Below, in pieces: positions 43,970-55,867 of a stretch of DNA of 55,867 nucleotides. Origin of the DNA: Pyrenochaeta sp. MPI-SDFR-AT-0127 (taxonomy: Eukaryota > Ascomycota > Dothideomycetes > Pleosporales > Cucurbitariaceae); the NCBI GenBank assembly GCA_020747015.1, contig JAGTJM010000120.1, positions 1-55,867 of the forward strand, written 5' to 3'. The translations under genes and the position numbers were made by a program. Positions within the stretch are counted from its first letter, which is position 1; each line of letters opens with the position of its first letter. The notes beneath the pieces are model-generated. The model had not been told where the DNA came from. It did not search any database and saw only the letters and a program-made list of their open reading frames with translations.

Positions 43970-46900
43970 ACTAATAGGACCGGCTAGTTTAATTAGATAA
44001 AGTGGCTAGAACACTTTATAAAGTGTAATCTAGGGTATATTATATATTAGATCTAACTACCCGACTAAGGCGAAATAAAGCTAAAGCTAGTAGTAGAGCT
44101 AGTCGAGTAACTAATAGAGAGAAGCGTAAAGGGTCTATTAATACTTATACGAGAGTTAAGACGATAGCTTAAGAGTGTATAGTAGAAAGAGCCTAACGTG
44201 CGACCGCTCGCCCGACTATAAAACCTAGAGAGTTAGGCTTAGTATATAAGCTATATAGTTAAATTTATCTACTATCTACTCTAAATTATTACCGATAAGG
44301 AAAAGCAGATTTAGGCGAGCTATAATATAGATAATAATAGTTATAGTGATAATAATAGCGTCGTGTCTAATAATAGTTTAAATTTTATAACTAAGTTAGA
44401 TTAGGCCTAAAGCAACTCTAATAGTAAAGATAATAACTACCTACGCCGTAGACAGAGTAAGAAGTAAGAGACGGACGCAATAAAAGACGCACGCGAGCTA
44501 TTTTATTAGTAGGCTAAGTAGAGGGTCTTAGTAATACGGTTGTAGGACTAGCTTAATAAGGACCCTAAGGAGTATAGAGACGCTTAGCTTAACGCACTAC
44601 TAGATGTATTTACATTATTTATATTTACTAGTCTAGCGACTAGCTATTTAGTAGTGGGCTAGTTTACTTTATAGCTATTATAGGGATTAACGTAGAAATA
44701 GGTCGCTTACGCACTATAAAGAACTACTTATATATACTTACTAGCGTTATATACTATATACGCGTACTTATAGTAGAGAGGCTACTACTACCCGTATAGC
44801 GTATAGAGAACTTAAATAAGGACCGTAAACGCTTCTTAAAGATAAGGAAGTAGTATCTAGCTAATGGGGACTATAGCCTAATAAGCGAGATTCTTAGCTT
44901 ATTAGTATATAGGAAGTTTATTACGCTTATAGTAGGTAATTTAGGTAATACGTACTAGTTAGAGGATAAGATAATTTTTTATCTCACTAGCTAACCGATT
45001 TTTATTAGTTATTTTCGCAGTATAGTATAAGATATTATTACTAAGATAGAGAGTATACTATAGCAGGAGCTGCTATAGGTTATAAAGAAGAGCGATCGAT
45101 TTATAATCGCACTTAAGTAACTTACTAATAATATTATGTTTACTTAACGAGGGGCGTCTTTTATTAATAATACTAAAAATAAGCTTATAGGTAGGCTAGA
45201 GTAGATACTTATATAGGCTAAATAGAGTGAAGAGGGCCGTAGGCTTTAGTTAAGAGATAGATAGTAGAATATAAAGTAGGTAAAATAGTATCTACGGCAG
45301 GTTAATCGCTTCTTAGAAATGCTACTACTATATGTGTATATAATATCTAGGCAGCTAGGTCGTAGATTAGAGGTTATAATAATACGGTATTATAACGGGA
45401 CGCTATAGGACCGCAATATTTTTATTATAGATAGGTAGGTAATAACTATTATCTACTATTATAAGTCGCAGTCGTAATAGGATAAGCTGAAAATTATACT
45501 ACGCTTTCTTCCGCCACGGCTAGGGTAGATTATAGTACTATACTTAACGTACTTATAGCTATTTTAGGAGTATCTTACTATAGAGGTACTAGGGGGTTAT
45601 TTTAATAACTACGTCTAGGCTAATAAGTAGGGACTATAGGGTATAGATTAACTTATACACGTGCTTAAGCGGGAAATAGGTAAACGGCTAGGGGTAGCAC
45701 TATATACACTAGACTACTAATATACAGCTATTAGTATTAGTAGAGTTATTATAGGCGAAATATTTAGCAGAGGCTATTAAGATAAAGTAGGTGAAATTAA
45801 AGAGCTAGAAGTAGATAAGGGCGATAAAGATATAGTTAAGCTATAAAACTCGCGATCTACTATTATAGGCGTTAGTAACTATAGCGTACTAATAGATATT
45901 ATTAAGTATCTCAGCATACGCTCAATAGAGGCGTTCCAGCCGCTTAGTACGCTATAGTATCGCTTCTTAGGGCTAATAGGCGATAAGGTAGATTAAGGAG
46001 TATAGTCTAATAGTAGTAGTATAATAATAAAGTGGCGTAAGCGCAGCGATAAATAAGGTAGCTAGGACGAAAGAGTTACTATATAACTAAGAGATAGGCG
46101 AGTAAATAATAGTAGGGAAGACGCTATTCGTAAGGCAATATAGTAGGTACTAGGTTAAGAGGAGGTAGGCTTCTAATCTATATATTAGGAGTAGGTAATA
46201 TATATAGTACTAAATAAAGAGACGCCGCTCGTAGTAGTACTTCTGATAGGAGGCGGTAAGAGTCTACTCTTTACTGTGCCGGCTTATATAGAGACTAGTA
46301 TTACTATTATAGTTATACTATACTAAGCGCTTATTATAGACTTAGTAGGGCGTATACAGGTATACTAGATTAACTATATAGAGTGGAAGTACGGCGAGAG
46401 TAACCTGGCGTCTATTATTATAGTTAGCGCAGACGTAGTAGGCGATATTATAAGCAACGGGAACTTTATAGGCTACGCATAGATACTAGCTAGTAAAGGT
46501 TTACTACGCTAAGTTATTATAGATAAGTGTTATCTTATCTATATAGTAGACAGCTAGTAAGAGAAAATAGCAAAGCTTAAGAATTTACGGTTACTATTAT
46601 ACCTAATAGTATTACTTATAGTAATACTACCGCCGACGTGAGAGGTTAAGCTATATAAGTGTATATTAATGCGGTATATATCGTATATTTAAGTAAGTAT
46701 AGTACGGCCGAATACGCGGTACTTTATATCGTAGTGTAAGCGTAGTAAGCTAGATATAATAAAGCTTATTATATATAGGTAGTAGCAGCGACTGTTAGTA
46801 TATTAGGGAGAAAAGGGGGTAGTATACTACTATAGTAAAAAGGAGTGTGATAACTTAGCAGAAGCGCTAGGGTGTTTAAGCTATTACGCTAAGGTACTTA

Positions 46901-47290
46901 ATCGCGTAGAGCGGCTAGTAGAGTAGCTTAAGTAGGGCGGATTAATTATAGTAACGTCGGCACTAGAGATAGGCGTAGACTACCTAGAATTATATATATA
47001 CTACACGTAGGGATACCGTAGAGTATAATAGATTACGCATAAGAGAGTAGGCGTAGTAGACGGGGCGGAGAATAGGTTAACTCTATTATACTAGTTAGGT
47101 ATAGCGAGGTAGAGTATATAATAGGTTAAGAGAGTAGAGACTTAGACGTGTAGGTAATAGGCATATTTTTAATAGGTAGTAGGTATTAACGTAGGCTAAT
47201 AAGTAGCTATCTAGATAGAAAGCAGGTTAACTACAATAATATTAAGTCGGCTAGGTGTAACCGCTGCGGAGAGGGGCTAAGTAAGTAGCT
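43970..47290 (+). pseudogene. RecQ-type, telomere-linked-helicase-like protein, RIP-inactivated
   Basis: Plus-strand frames carry, in order: KWLEHFIK and LPDxGEIKLK (about 44000), a long middle part with PPRLGQ-like and LYTLDYxYTAI (about 45690-45740; resembles an LHTLDYRHTA recombinase-like motif), Walker A as LIGGGKS (46243-46263, P and T replaced by L and I through C-to-T), DEAH-box region VIIDKCYLI for DECH (46513-46539), LPPT after motif III (about 46630), LEIGVDY (motif V, about 46960), a YAxESRRSRRG motif VI (about 47034-47065) and CNRCGEG. A frame slip in the TA run near 46995 separates V from VI. RecQ-like helicases of this build include fungal telomere-linked helicases. It is non-functional. 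Confidence 0.7.
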
Positions 47291-48203
47291 AGACGAGTAG
47301 GAGTAGGAGAGTAGGGAGTAGTAGACTATATAAGAGAAGATAGACGAGCTACAGTATGGGTACGCTATATACTAGGTACTTAGATAGGGATTTAGGAGTA
47401 GGTAGATAAATAGACTAAGTACTATATAATATAGTGCAGCGAGTACGCAGAGCTTAGTAGATAAGAGCTAGATATATTCCGGCGTAAGATTTAGGATAAG
47501 GGGGGGACTTATAGCTATAGGTAGTGCTAGGTAAGTTAAAAGTACTATATAACGAGAGAAGATACTATAAATATATATTAATAGCTAAACGTTATTATAC
47601 TAATAGTATATACTGCTATTAGATTTAGCGATAGGGTAGAAGTTATAGGTAAGTATAGCTATAAGGGACAGGACATAGATAAGTATATAAAATAGCTTAG
47701 GCTGCGGTATAAGGAGTAGGTTTAGGGTGAATATTTTAGTAATATAATAGTAATAGCTATAAAACTAGTGTTATATTTTATAGAAATAGAAGAAAAAGAG
47801 TATAATAGGCTAGTATTAGGGTAGGAATATATAGGTTAAGAAAAGTAGTACTACTTAGAATAGAGGTATTATAAAATAAACTAAGAATTAGTAACTATAA
47901 GACTTATATAGTATATTCTAGAGCTATTTATAGGTAAAATAGAGATAATAAACGTAGGAAATAATAGAAAATTAGTTAAAGAGTAAATAACCCGCCTAAA
48001 CTACTTAGGTTAGGGAAAAAATATTAGAAAGTAGGATAAAGTTAACTTTTAAGGGCTAGATAAAGAAATAAGGTATAGAAGGAACTTTAAGTAGCTAAAA
48101 AGGTAATTTAAAAATAAGTAATAGTATAGAATAGGAATATAGAAGCTAATAGGCCGCCTAAACCGCTTAGGTTAGGAAAAGGATATAATATATATATAAA
48201 GAA
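47291..48203. other. AT-rich 3' part of helicase unit, no gene recognised
   Basis: The sequence is RIP-saturated. Lys/Tyr/Ile-type codons interrupted by TAG dominate, and I could not extract a recognisable motif. Confidence 0.4.
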
Positions 48204-48512
48204 GGTAAGTATTATAGGGTATAAATAGGTATTTAGGGTTTAGGTTAGGGCTAGAATTTTTGCCCCTAGGGGTAAAACCTCTTCTAATAGTAAGTTTAAC
48301 GAGTAGAAATTCTTACTCCTAGGGGTGAAACCTCTTATAATAATAAGTTTAATAAGTAGAAATTCTTACCCCTAGGGGTGAAACCTATTATAGTGATAAG
48401 TTTAACGAGTAGAAGTTCTTACCCTAGGGGTAGAACCTCTTATAACGCTAAGAAAATTAATAGTAAGAAAAGGTAGGTATATAGTTATATTCCTATAGCC
48501 TTATAACTTAGT
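48204..48512 (+). repeat. direct repeat, copy 2: telomere-like motif plus four 53-bp units
   Basis: It shows the same order as copy 1, with TTTAGGGTTTAGGTTAGGG at 48232-48250, four 53-bp units centred on (C)CCCTAGGGG and the same tail CTTATAACTTAGT. It has one unit more than copy 1. Differences are mostly transitions, with copy 1 holding more T and A. Confidence 0.88.
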
Positions 48513-51390
48513 GCAGCGTATAACGGCTAAGGTCGTTTACCCCTAGGGGCTAAACTAGCCTAACTAAGATTCGTTAGGTTACGTCCGGTCCTTTATACCT
48601 AAGGGTAAGATACGCTATTAGTATAAAGCCTACTCTCCTAAATTATATCGCCTTATCCTCTTAGAATACTAATAATAAAGCGTAAATCTAACTCTTAACC
48701 TATAAAGTTAGTAAAATAACCCTAAATTAGCGAAAATAATTCTACGCGAAGTAGGCCGCTATCTACCTTTTAAGATATTAAATCTATATATATTTAAGCT
48801 AAGCTATATTATTTAGTAACTATATAATTTCCTATTAATACGCTTACACTAACCTAGAGTATTAGTACGAATAGACCTATAGACTATAAATATATCTAAA
48901 CGTTATATTGTATATTTATATAAAATAGCGGAGTTAAACGTAAATTATAGGATAATCGTCTTCTAGTCTTATATATATGGTAAGAGGTAGAGAGGATAAT
49001 AAGTTACCTTAAAGAGAAAGAATTAAACTAAGATAGTATAGGCTTAGTAATATTAGAATAGCCTTTATTTAATACTAGATATTAGTAAATAGAGGAATAG
49101 CTAAACTTATAGCTAGTTAATATTACGTAGATACCTTAAGGGAATACGTACACTAGACGGGTTCTAGTAATAAAGAATTATAGTAGGTCTACGATATCTA
49201 TAATAAAGGTATATATCCTACCTAGCTTACTCTATTTATATAAGTACTAATATAAAGTAGACACTTTACCCTACGACCTTAATATAAAGCTTGAGTAAAC
49301 TAACGCGACCTAATATATAAGATACCTACGGTTAAATATAGAGATAATTAGCTATAATATCTACTATAGACGATAGCCTATTTTAAGGAACTAACTCTTA
49401 GATAGAGCGTAAGATACTTAAGGCCCTTAGGCTTAGTAGCCTAGTTAAGTTTCCTATCTATCGACTAGTCACGCTTTAGAAGAATACTAATTAGAGGTCT
49501 ATAATTATACGCTAGTGTAAGACTACGCTTAGTTAAGCTATATTTATAATCTTAACGTAGGAGTAGATAGTAAGCTATAGAATAGATAATATAAGTCTCT
49601 AAAATAATGCGTATATATATAATATACTAAGTATAGAGTCTCTAGTATTAGTTTACTACCTTTAACTATATACTTAATGTTATTTATAACTATCTAATAG
49701 TAACCCTAAATATATTACTACTACTAACTAGATTAAGCTAGCGGATCTTCCGCGAGACCGTACGATTAAAAATATAGGAGCTATTCTACCTAAGCTAAGA
49801 GAGTAGCTATAATATTAATTACTTAGGAAGCCGGAGAGATAGCTTCTTAGCTACACTTAATAGTGATACTTATTACTACGCCTACGACCTTATAGCTTTT
49901 ACTATAGATATTTTATTTCTAGATATATATACGCTCCTTAAAACTATAAAAGAGGATAGAAGAATTATAATATAAGTCCTTCTTATATAGTACTATAGCT
50001 AAACTCTAATCCTACTAAGGTTAGTAATTATAAGAATAATAAGCCTTCCCTTTAAAAAGACTTCCTTCTAGCTTTAAAGAATTACTAGGGTAAGTAAGTA
50101 GAAAAATAATTAGTTATTCTTAAACGCAACGTATTAGATTTTATAAGGGGATATATTACCTAATTTAAGGACCCTATAACTAAGGCCTATCTTAATTAGT
50201 TTCTAGCTAATAGCGGCGATTATTACTTAAGGCGATTTATAAATAAGCCTTAGAGGAGTTTACTAAGTATCGTCTATAATACTATAGGCCTAAGCTTCCT
50301 AAGCTAAGAATTCCTCTCCTTAAGCCCTCGCGATTATAATAAAGCTACCCCTAGGACTAGATCTACTATCGCAAAAGCTATATATGCGTTAATAGATTGC
50401 GTACCTAAAGTAATATAGAACCCTACTCTTAATAGCGAATAGGCGCTTAGCGCACTACGTTCTAAGCTTAGTTTATTAGTAGAGGAGTAGGCAGCTTAGT
50501 ATTCCTAAGATACGTTTAACGCGTAATTAGATAGAGATATAATACTATAGTTAGTATCTTTAGAGTAGTTAGCGCGTGATAAGTACGAGAACTAGGTAAG
50601 TCTATCCTAATTAGTAGTAGATTTTGAATAAGAGAACTATAAACGATTACCTTCGCCTACTATAGCGCGCTCTATGTATCCTCCTACTATTTCCCCTATT
50701 AATAGAGCTGCGAGTCTATATAGAGTAGGAGAGGATATAGATAGGCGTAGCTAAAATCGCGATAGTAGGTGTCGAGAAAGGATATAAGAGTAAGAGAATA
50801 TAGGTTATAAAGGGGCTATAACTAGCTGTAGCTATTCTAAGTATATAAACTTTCGCGAAATTATAGCTAAAGACCTAATAGAAATAAGGAAATTACACCG
50901 CTAAAGGAAACCTAAGCCTTAACTTATACCCTTCGCTCACCCCTCCTTCTCAGCGTTAAGATAAGCTTAAAAGGCTAATATCTTAACTTATTATACTAAG
51001 TATAAGCGAATAACTACTTATAGAGCTGGTTCCTCTTAGAGGCGTGGCCCTACTACTTAATCCAGCTCTATAGTGTAAGAATAATAGTAATAAGGTAGTT
51101 TCTTAGAGTCCTTAGATTAGGCTATCTACCCTTATATAGAATAGAAAGATAGAGAACGCGTAGGCCTATATAAAGCGTAGCGGCGTACTTTATTATTTCT
51201 AATCAGCTTCCTAGTCTAGATTACGAACGTAATTTCCTACACTAGCGCCTCTTTTTACCCCTAGGGGTTAAAGTGTTAGTGCGCTGGCGTGTTTGTGCGT
51301 CTAGTTTAACCCCTAGGGGTAGAATGATATTACTATTATAATAATTATCTTAGATACTTAAAGGAATAATTTACGCAGCTAACCTTTCTT
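48513..51390 (+). pseudogene. second element unit, 5' part, RIP-degraded
   Basis: It follows repeat copy 2 as 42237-43969 follows copy 1. The stretch 48798-48891 resembles 42577-42660 (both include GAGTATTAGTA and ATAGACCTAT). CCCCTAGGGG palindromes recur at 48540 and in the pair near 51258 and 51312. Coding-like pieces occur, but stops at TAG and TAA are dense and no domain is nameable. Confidence 0.45.
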
Positions 51391-53330
51391 CTATAACTAT
51401 AGCTAGAATATTTAACGATATACTTACTAACGACGAATTTAATAATTATCTTTTTAATCCCTAAGACATTAGCTGCGATAAGCCTTTTAACCTACACTAG
51501 GACGAGACTATAGCTAGCAGCGGAGACTCGCAGTATAAAGACCCTTTCTCCCCTCTAGAAGATTAGAGCAACGTTAATCTAGATTCTGATTATGAGGATA
51601 GGCTACACAGATATTCTAGGTTAGAAGGTAGAGACGATACTATTACGGCGGGCGAGGAGTATTTATAGAGGATTAATTATTCTAGTAGTAATTATAGGCT
51701 AAAGGGTAGGTACTCTTATTCTATATATACTATAGAGCTAATTAGCCTTAGACGAAAAATAGCCCTGCACTTCATTGCGAACACTAAAGCTCCTAATTTT
51801 AATGCTGCGCAGGCACTTAAAATGCTGCATAGGCTCTATACTATAGACTATAGAAGTAGAAAAGTAGGCTTAAGAGCGGCTAATATTAGCGATAACTATC
51901 TCCCTATATTCTTCCTCGACTATATTAGCATTATTAGCCGGCCACTTAAGCTACTCACTTAGTAAACCGACTAATTCTTCGATAACGTTACTGTTATATT
52001 TTAGAACTAGCGGGTATCTTATTCTGGAAAGTATATCTATAGGCTGAATTTTAACTTAGAATATTAAACGTTTTAGCTGGTAATAGTAGTAACGAGGGAG
52101 GCTTAGTTTATTGTAATACATCCTATCTACTCGACCGTTACTAAGCTCTTTTCCTCTCGACGAGAACGACGATAGTAATAGGAGAAGTTGTTTCAGTCTA
52201 GCGCCCTGCGAACCTACTATGCTTAGGTATTATTATTGTATATTAAGGATATGTTTCTCGTTGGTAAGCTTCTTAGCGAGGGGGTAGAGCCTTCGTGGAA
52301 TCTTGATAGATTAATCTCCTAGACGATTACCTCTAATAAATGGACTGCTTTCTAGAGACTTTTTATAGAGGGCTAGAGAGATTTTATAGAATAATACTCT
52401 TTCGACGCCTTCTGGACTAAGAACTAGCCGGCCTTCTATGCCTATAATTACGGGGCTAATATTAAGATCGAGGTTAATAGGCTGCTAGAGACGCTTCCGA
52501 AGGAAACGCGCCTAAGACTAGTAGACGAATTGGAATCTAATAAGGAAGGAGAATATAGGGAGGAGGAGTAAGAATAGGACTTAGAATCCTAGCTGGGTAT
52601 AGGAGGAGACTTAGCTGTAACTACTATAAATAATTACTAGGCTCTATACACTAAGGGTCTTAACTAGCTATAGACTAAACTAGAGTATAAATACAAACTA
52701 GATTATATTAACTCTATCTCGTACGCCCTTACTATCGACATATATTACCTTAATACCTCGTCGCCTAATCTAGAATATAAGTCTACGCTCTATCTTCTTA
52801 CTAATTATAACGCCATTACTAGCGAATATAAGCGGAGCCGGGACTTTACCTTCTATCTATTAGTATTCTATCTAGTGTATAGTAATTTTACCTCTCTACA
52901 CCCACCTTCCTTCCTATCTAATAATTTACTTATAGTTATAAAAGATAATATAAGCTTCTAGAATTAAGGCGCTAACATCCTCTCTTTTAGGTACTTCTAG
53001 GAGTACTCGAATATTAAGCGCTTAATTCACTACCGTCTAGATAATCTTCTTATAGATAAAGGTTTTACTACAGCTACTCTTACCCTCCCTATATCTAACG
53101 TAAATACTACTAAGATTAAAGCTAAGTAATAGCGACTTCTTTAGCGTGTATATAGCGAGCTCTCGCTAGGCGATCTAGAATTATCTAAGCTATTTACCCG
53201 TAAACGGCAGCGAATAGAAGTAGTAATTATAGAAGAGGAACTAGCGTTCCGTATAGAATAGGTAGTATCTATAAATATCCGCCGTCTCGTTTATAGGTGA
53301 CGACAATTCGATACAGTACTATAACCTATC
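51390..53330 (+). pseudogene. large unknown fungal protein, RIP-inactivated
   Basis: One plus-strand frame is protein-like for about 640 codons: FNDILTNDEFNNYLFNP near 51400, an acidic Ser/Asp region, RKIALHFIANTKAPNFNAA near 51755, FFLDYISIISRPLKLL, KDMFLVGKLLSEGVEPSWN near 52250, FYAYNYGANIKIEV and FTFYLLVFYLVYSNFTSLH. Stops are nearly all TAG or TAA at Trp or Gln-like positions. I do not recognise a family. It lies in the second repeat-headed unit at a place where the first unit has helicase sequence, so the two units differ in cargo. Confidence 0.5.
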
Positions 53331-55867
53331 TTCTAGCTTATACAGTTTTTCTTAAGGGAGAAGTAACTATATATCTATATTTTATAATACTTTTAGCCTT
53401 CTATTTTCCCTAAAGTTTTAAGCTCGTTTACTAGGGTTTTTAGGCTTATAATAGACGAGATATATCGATAATTCAAAGTGAGCGGCTATAAGGGACTTAA
53501 TTTAGCCCTTTTAGAAGGTGTCGCAGCGCTAGACTAGCTTAGAAGCTATTACTTTATAGGGTTTAGGAGAGTTTTAATAGGTTTAGTATTAGGGTCCCTC
53601 AGGACGTTTAATAGTATTAAGAAGGGGGTATAGCCGTATATTACGCCGCGTATACTAGACCTACGCGATAGGGTAGGGGAGCTTAATATTACTAAGTAGC
53701 TATAGATAAAGGACAGCCGGCCTATTCTAATATATATAGCCTCTCTTTTATACTATTACAGGCCTAAGGTTACTACTAGTCGCTATAGCTAGCTATAGTT
53801 CTAAGAGCTTAGGGGTAGGTCTATACGCGGGCTAAATAGCGCAGCACGATTCCTTAAGGAGGTATTCTATAACTTATAGAAACTAGAAATAAAGGTATTT
53901 ATTAGCTACTAAGTCTAGTAGTAACTTAATAAGGGTGTAAGAGCGGGTAGTATATTAAGCTAGGATCTAGAGTCTACGCAGCGTCGGCGGATAGTATTAT
54001 AAGACTGGATACAGTCTAAGAATCCTTTCTTATAGCGGTAGGTAGTAATACTTACTCTCTAATTAAGACGCTAATTATGCTGTAGGAGCTATAAAACGCT
54101 TATATTACCTATAGCTAGAGATATAGCTCCTACTCTAGACTCTATCCCTACTAAGACGTAGAGAGATTTTAGAAGAGCTTTATTAAGCCTATATTAATAT
54201 AAAGCGGACGGTAAAGAAGTATTCTTATCTCTTTATTCTACGTAGTTTTTAATTATCTAGGCCGTTATTAGGTATACTAATACTAGCTATATTATAAAGG
54301 AATAGTAGGTTGGTAGGCTTATAGCGATAATACTTTCTAATTATATTAAGTAGATTCTAGGGACTTATTATTCTAAGTTAACGTATTAAAAAGTAATTAT
54401 ACTTATTAGAATTACGCCGTCTAGGTTAGTGTTAGTAGCTAGGCCTAGTAGCCTTAAGCGTACTACTATTAAGGCAGACTAGCGGTTAATAAATATAGGG
54501 AAGAAGCGTAAGATTAACTTTAGCTATTCTATCCTTTACTAGCGTCCTATACTTATAGATAAGGGATTTACTAAATAGGTAGAGTAGTTTAAAAGGGGTA
54601 ACTTAATAATCTTAGAGTACTATTAGGTAGCGGAATTACCTAGTATAGTATCTAGGAGATCCTCTTTATAATTTAATATTAATAATAGTATTAACTATCT
54701 ACGCTTTATTAGTTACACCTTACGTACTACTAAATATACGTAGTTTTAATAAAGGTACTAAAAGGGATCTAGAGTTATTAGTAGCCTAACCTTATAACTT
54801 AGATACTCTAGTTTTTTAAGCTAGACGCATTTCTATAGAAAGAAGATAATAGAATAGTACTTCGTATTCTAGAAATAACGAAAAAGATTAGTAAGTTAGA
54901 CGTTAGGATACTTTAGAGTAGTAGCTAATATAGTTTAGGATACTAATAGAGTATAAAGGTATTAGTAACTAAATTCTATAGGAGTTAGGATAGGTAGAAG
55001 TAATAGGAAGCTAGGATAGCCCTTAAATAAAGGTAAAGCTATAAGTAGAGTAGGAGCTAATAGGGTTATAGAGGGAACTCTTAGGGTTAAGGAAGGACGT
55101 AGATAGGTTTATTAGGTGGATTTTCCGTAGCTATAATTAGGCGTAGGTTAAGTGGTGCTCGTTAATTATAAGAGAGATTAACTAAGGATATTAGTATCGC
55201 CTATTCCTATTAATAAGCCGTTTAATTGAATTACTAAGACCGCCTATCTAAAATCGCGTACACTGTAGTAACTGTCTTCTATCTAGCGAGAGTAGAGGCT
55301 AATTAGATGCTGGCGGCCTCCTAGGAGGCCTAATAGATGCTAAGAGGGGTATATGTAGTTTGGGAGCGTCGCTAAATCTAGAGACGGAAAATTCAGGCGG
55401 CTAGTCTAAAGGTTAAGTAGATAGCTATGAATAGGTCTTGCTTTTACTAGGTTGGTAGGTAAGATATAAAAATAGGTATTAATAGTCTTCTAGGTTCCTC
55501 CGCTACGACGCAATTACGCGAAAAAATAGTCCTAAATTGTTTTAGTATTATAGTTCCTCAGACTATGTAAATAGATATAGATAGAAAGAGCTTTTACCTA
55601 TTCTCTAACTATAGGTAGCTGTTATCTATAGCTGCGTTTTTAGGACGATCTCCTAAGTGGTAAAGGCTAAGTCTAACTAGAAAAACCTCGCTAAAGTGCG
55701 AGATACTGTCGTTGCCCCGCTGCTAAATATAAGTATCTATAGGTAGGATATTTAGATGTAAGCGTCTGCGGCTTATAAAGTCTTTAGGTCTAGTCTTAGG
55801 CGAAGACTATATAAGGAGGATTATCTATAATATACTTATAAGACTACGCTGTGTAATTTAAATAGCT
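53331..55867 (+). pseudogene. further coding-like region of second unit, runs off the window
   Basis: Plus-strand pieces such as SERLQG-like SERLxGLNLALLEGV, IASLLYYYRPKVTTSRY and WFQELRG-like FxELRGRSIRGLNSAARFL can be read across TAG codons near 53480-53850. This suggests a second large protein of the same element, helical and Leu/Arg-rich. No catalytic motif could be identified. The element continues beyond 55867. Confidence 0.35.

Noticed and set aside
41981..48512. Treating the two arrays as LTRs of one LTR retrotransposon
   Set aside because: There is no TG...CA end structure, primer site or polypurine tract. Similarity continues past the arrays, and the coding content is helicase, not gag-pol.

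Overview
The window is nuclear DNA of a filamentous ascomycete (Pezizomycotina). Genes carry short GT...AG introns of 50-107 nt with CTRAY-like branch sites. Gene families are typical of such fungi: Zn2Cys6 and bHLH regulators, a hybrid histidine kinase, an OrsD-like protein and beta-tubulin. The repeats carry the mark of repeat-induced point mutation (RIP): CA and TG are depleted, TA is in excess, and in-frame stops are of the kind made from CAA, CAG, CGA or TGG.

Region A, 1-9.87 kb. It opens with the right end of a Copia-type LTR lying against a pogo-like transposase tail, then decayed single genes: a minus-strand ORF, a frameshifted DUF7587-like gene, and a spliced membrane protein. Two RIP-damaged genes follow on the minus strand: an OrsD-like C2H2 protein and a large multicopy fungal protein.

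Region B, 9.87-19.47 kb. A complete Copia retrotransposon (LTRs 9875-9998 and 19202-19325, target duplication GCTCC) sits inside the reading frame of that large gene, whose N-terminal part reappears at 19326-19472. Inside the Copia element lies a complete hAT transposon (12043-15646, target duplication GTAGGGAG). This is a three-level nest.

Region C, 19.5-41.6 kb. This is gene-bearing DNA, mostly free of RIP: a four-exon alpha/beta hydrolase, a beta-tubulin pseudogene, an AT-hook bHLH factor, a 429-bp foldback/MITE-like element, a hybrid histidine kinase with a frameshifted receiver, two small conserved proteins, a Zn2Cys6 regulator, a six-exon short-chain dehydrogenase and a secreted cysteine-rich protein. 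One AT-rich RIP island with a pseudogene lies at 35.1-36.5 kb.

Region D, 41.77-55.87 kb. A pogo-like transposase start is cut by an array of 53-bp units that carry CCCCTAGGGG palindromes beside a telomere-like TTTAGGGTTTAGGTTAGGG. The same array recurs at 48.2 kb. Between the two lies a RIP-destroyed RecQ-type helicase resembling telomere-linked helicases. The second, diverged unit runs off the window. This head-to-tail pair is the most unusual structure in the window.
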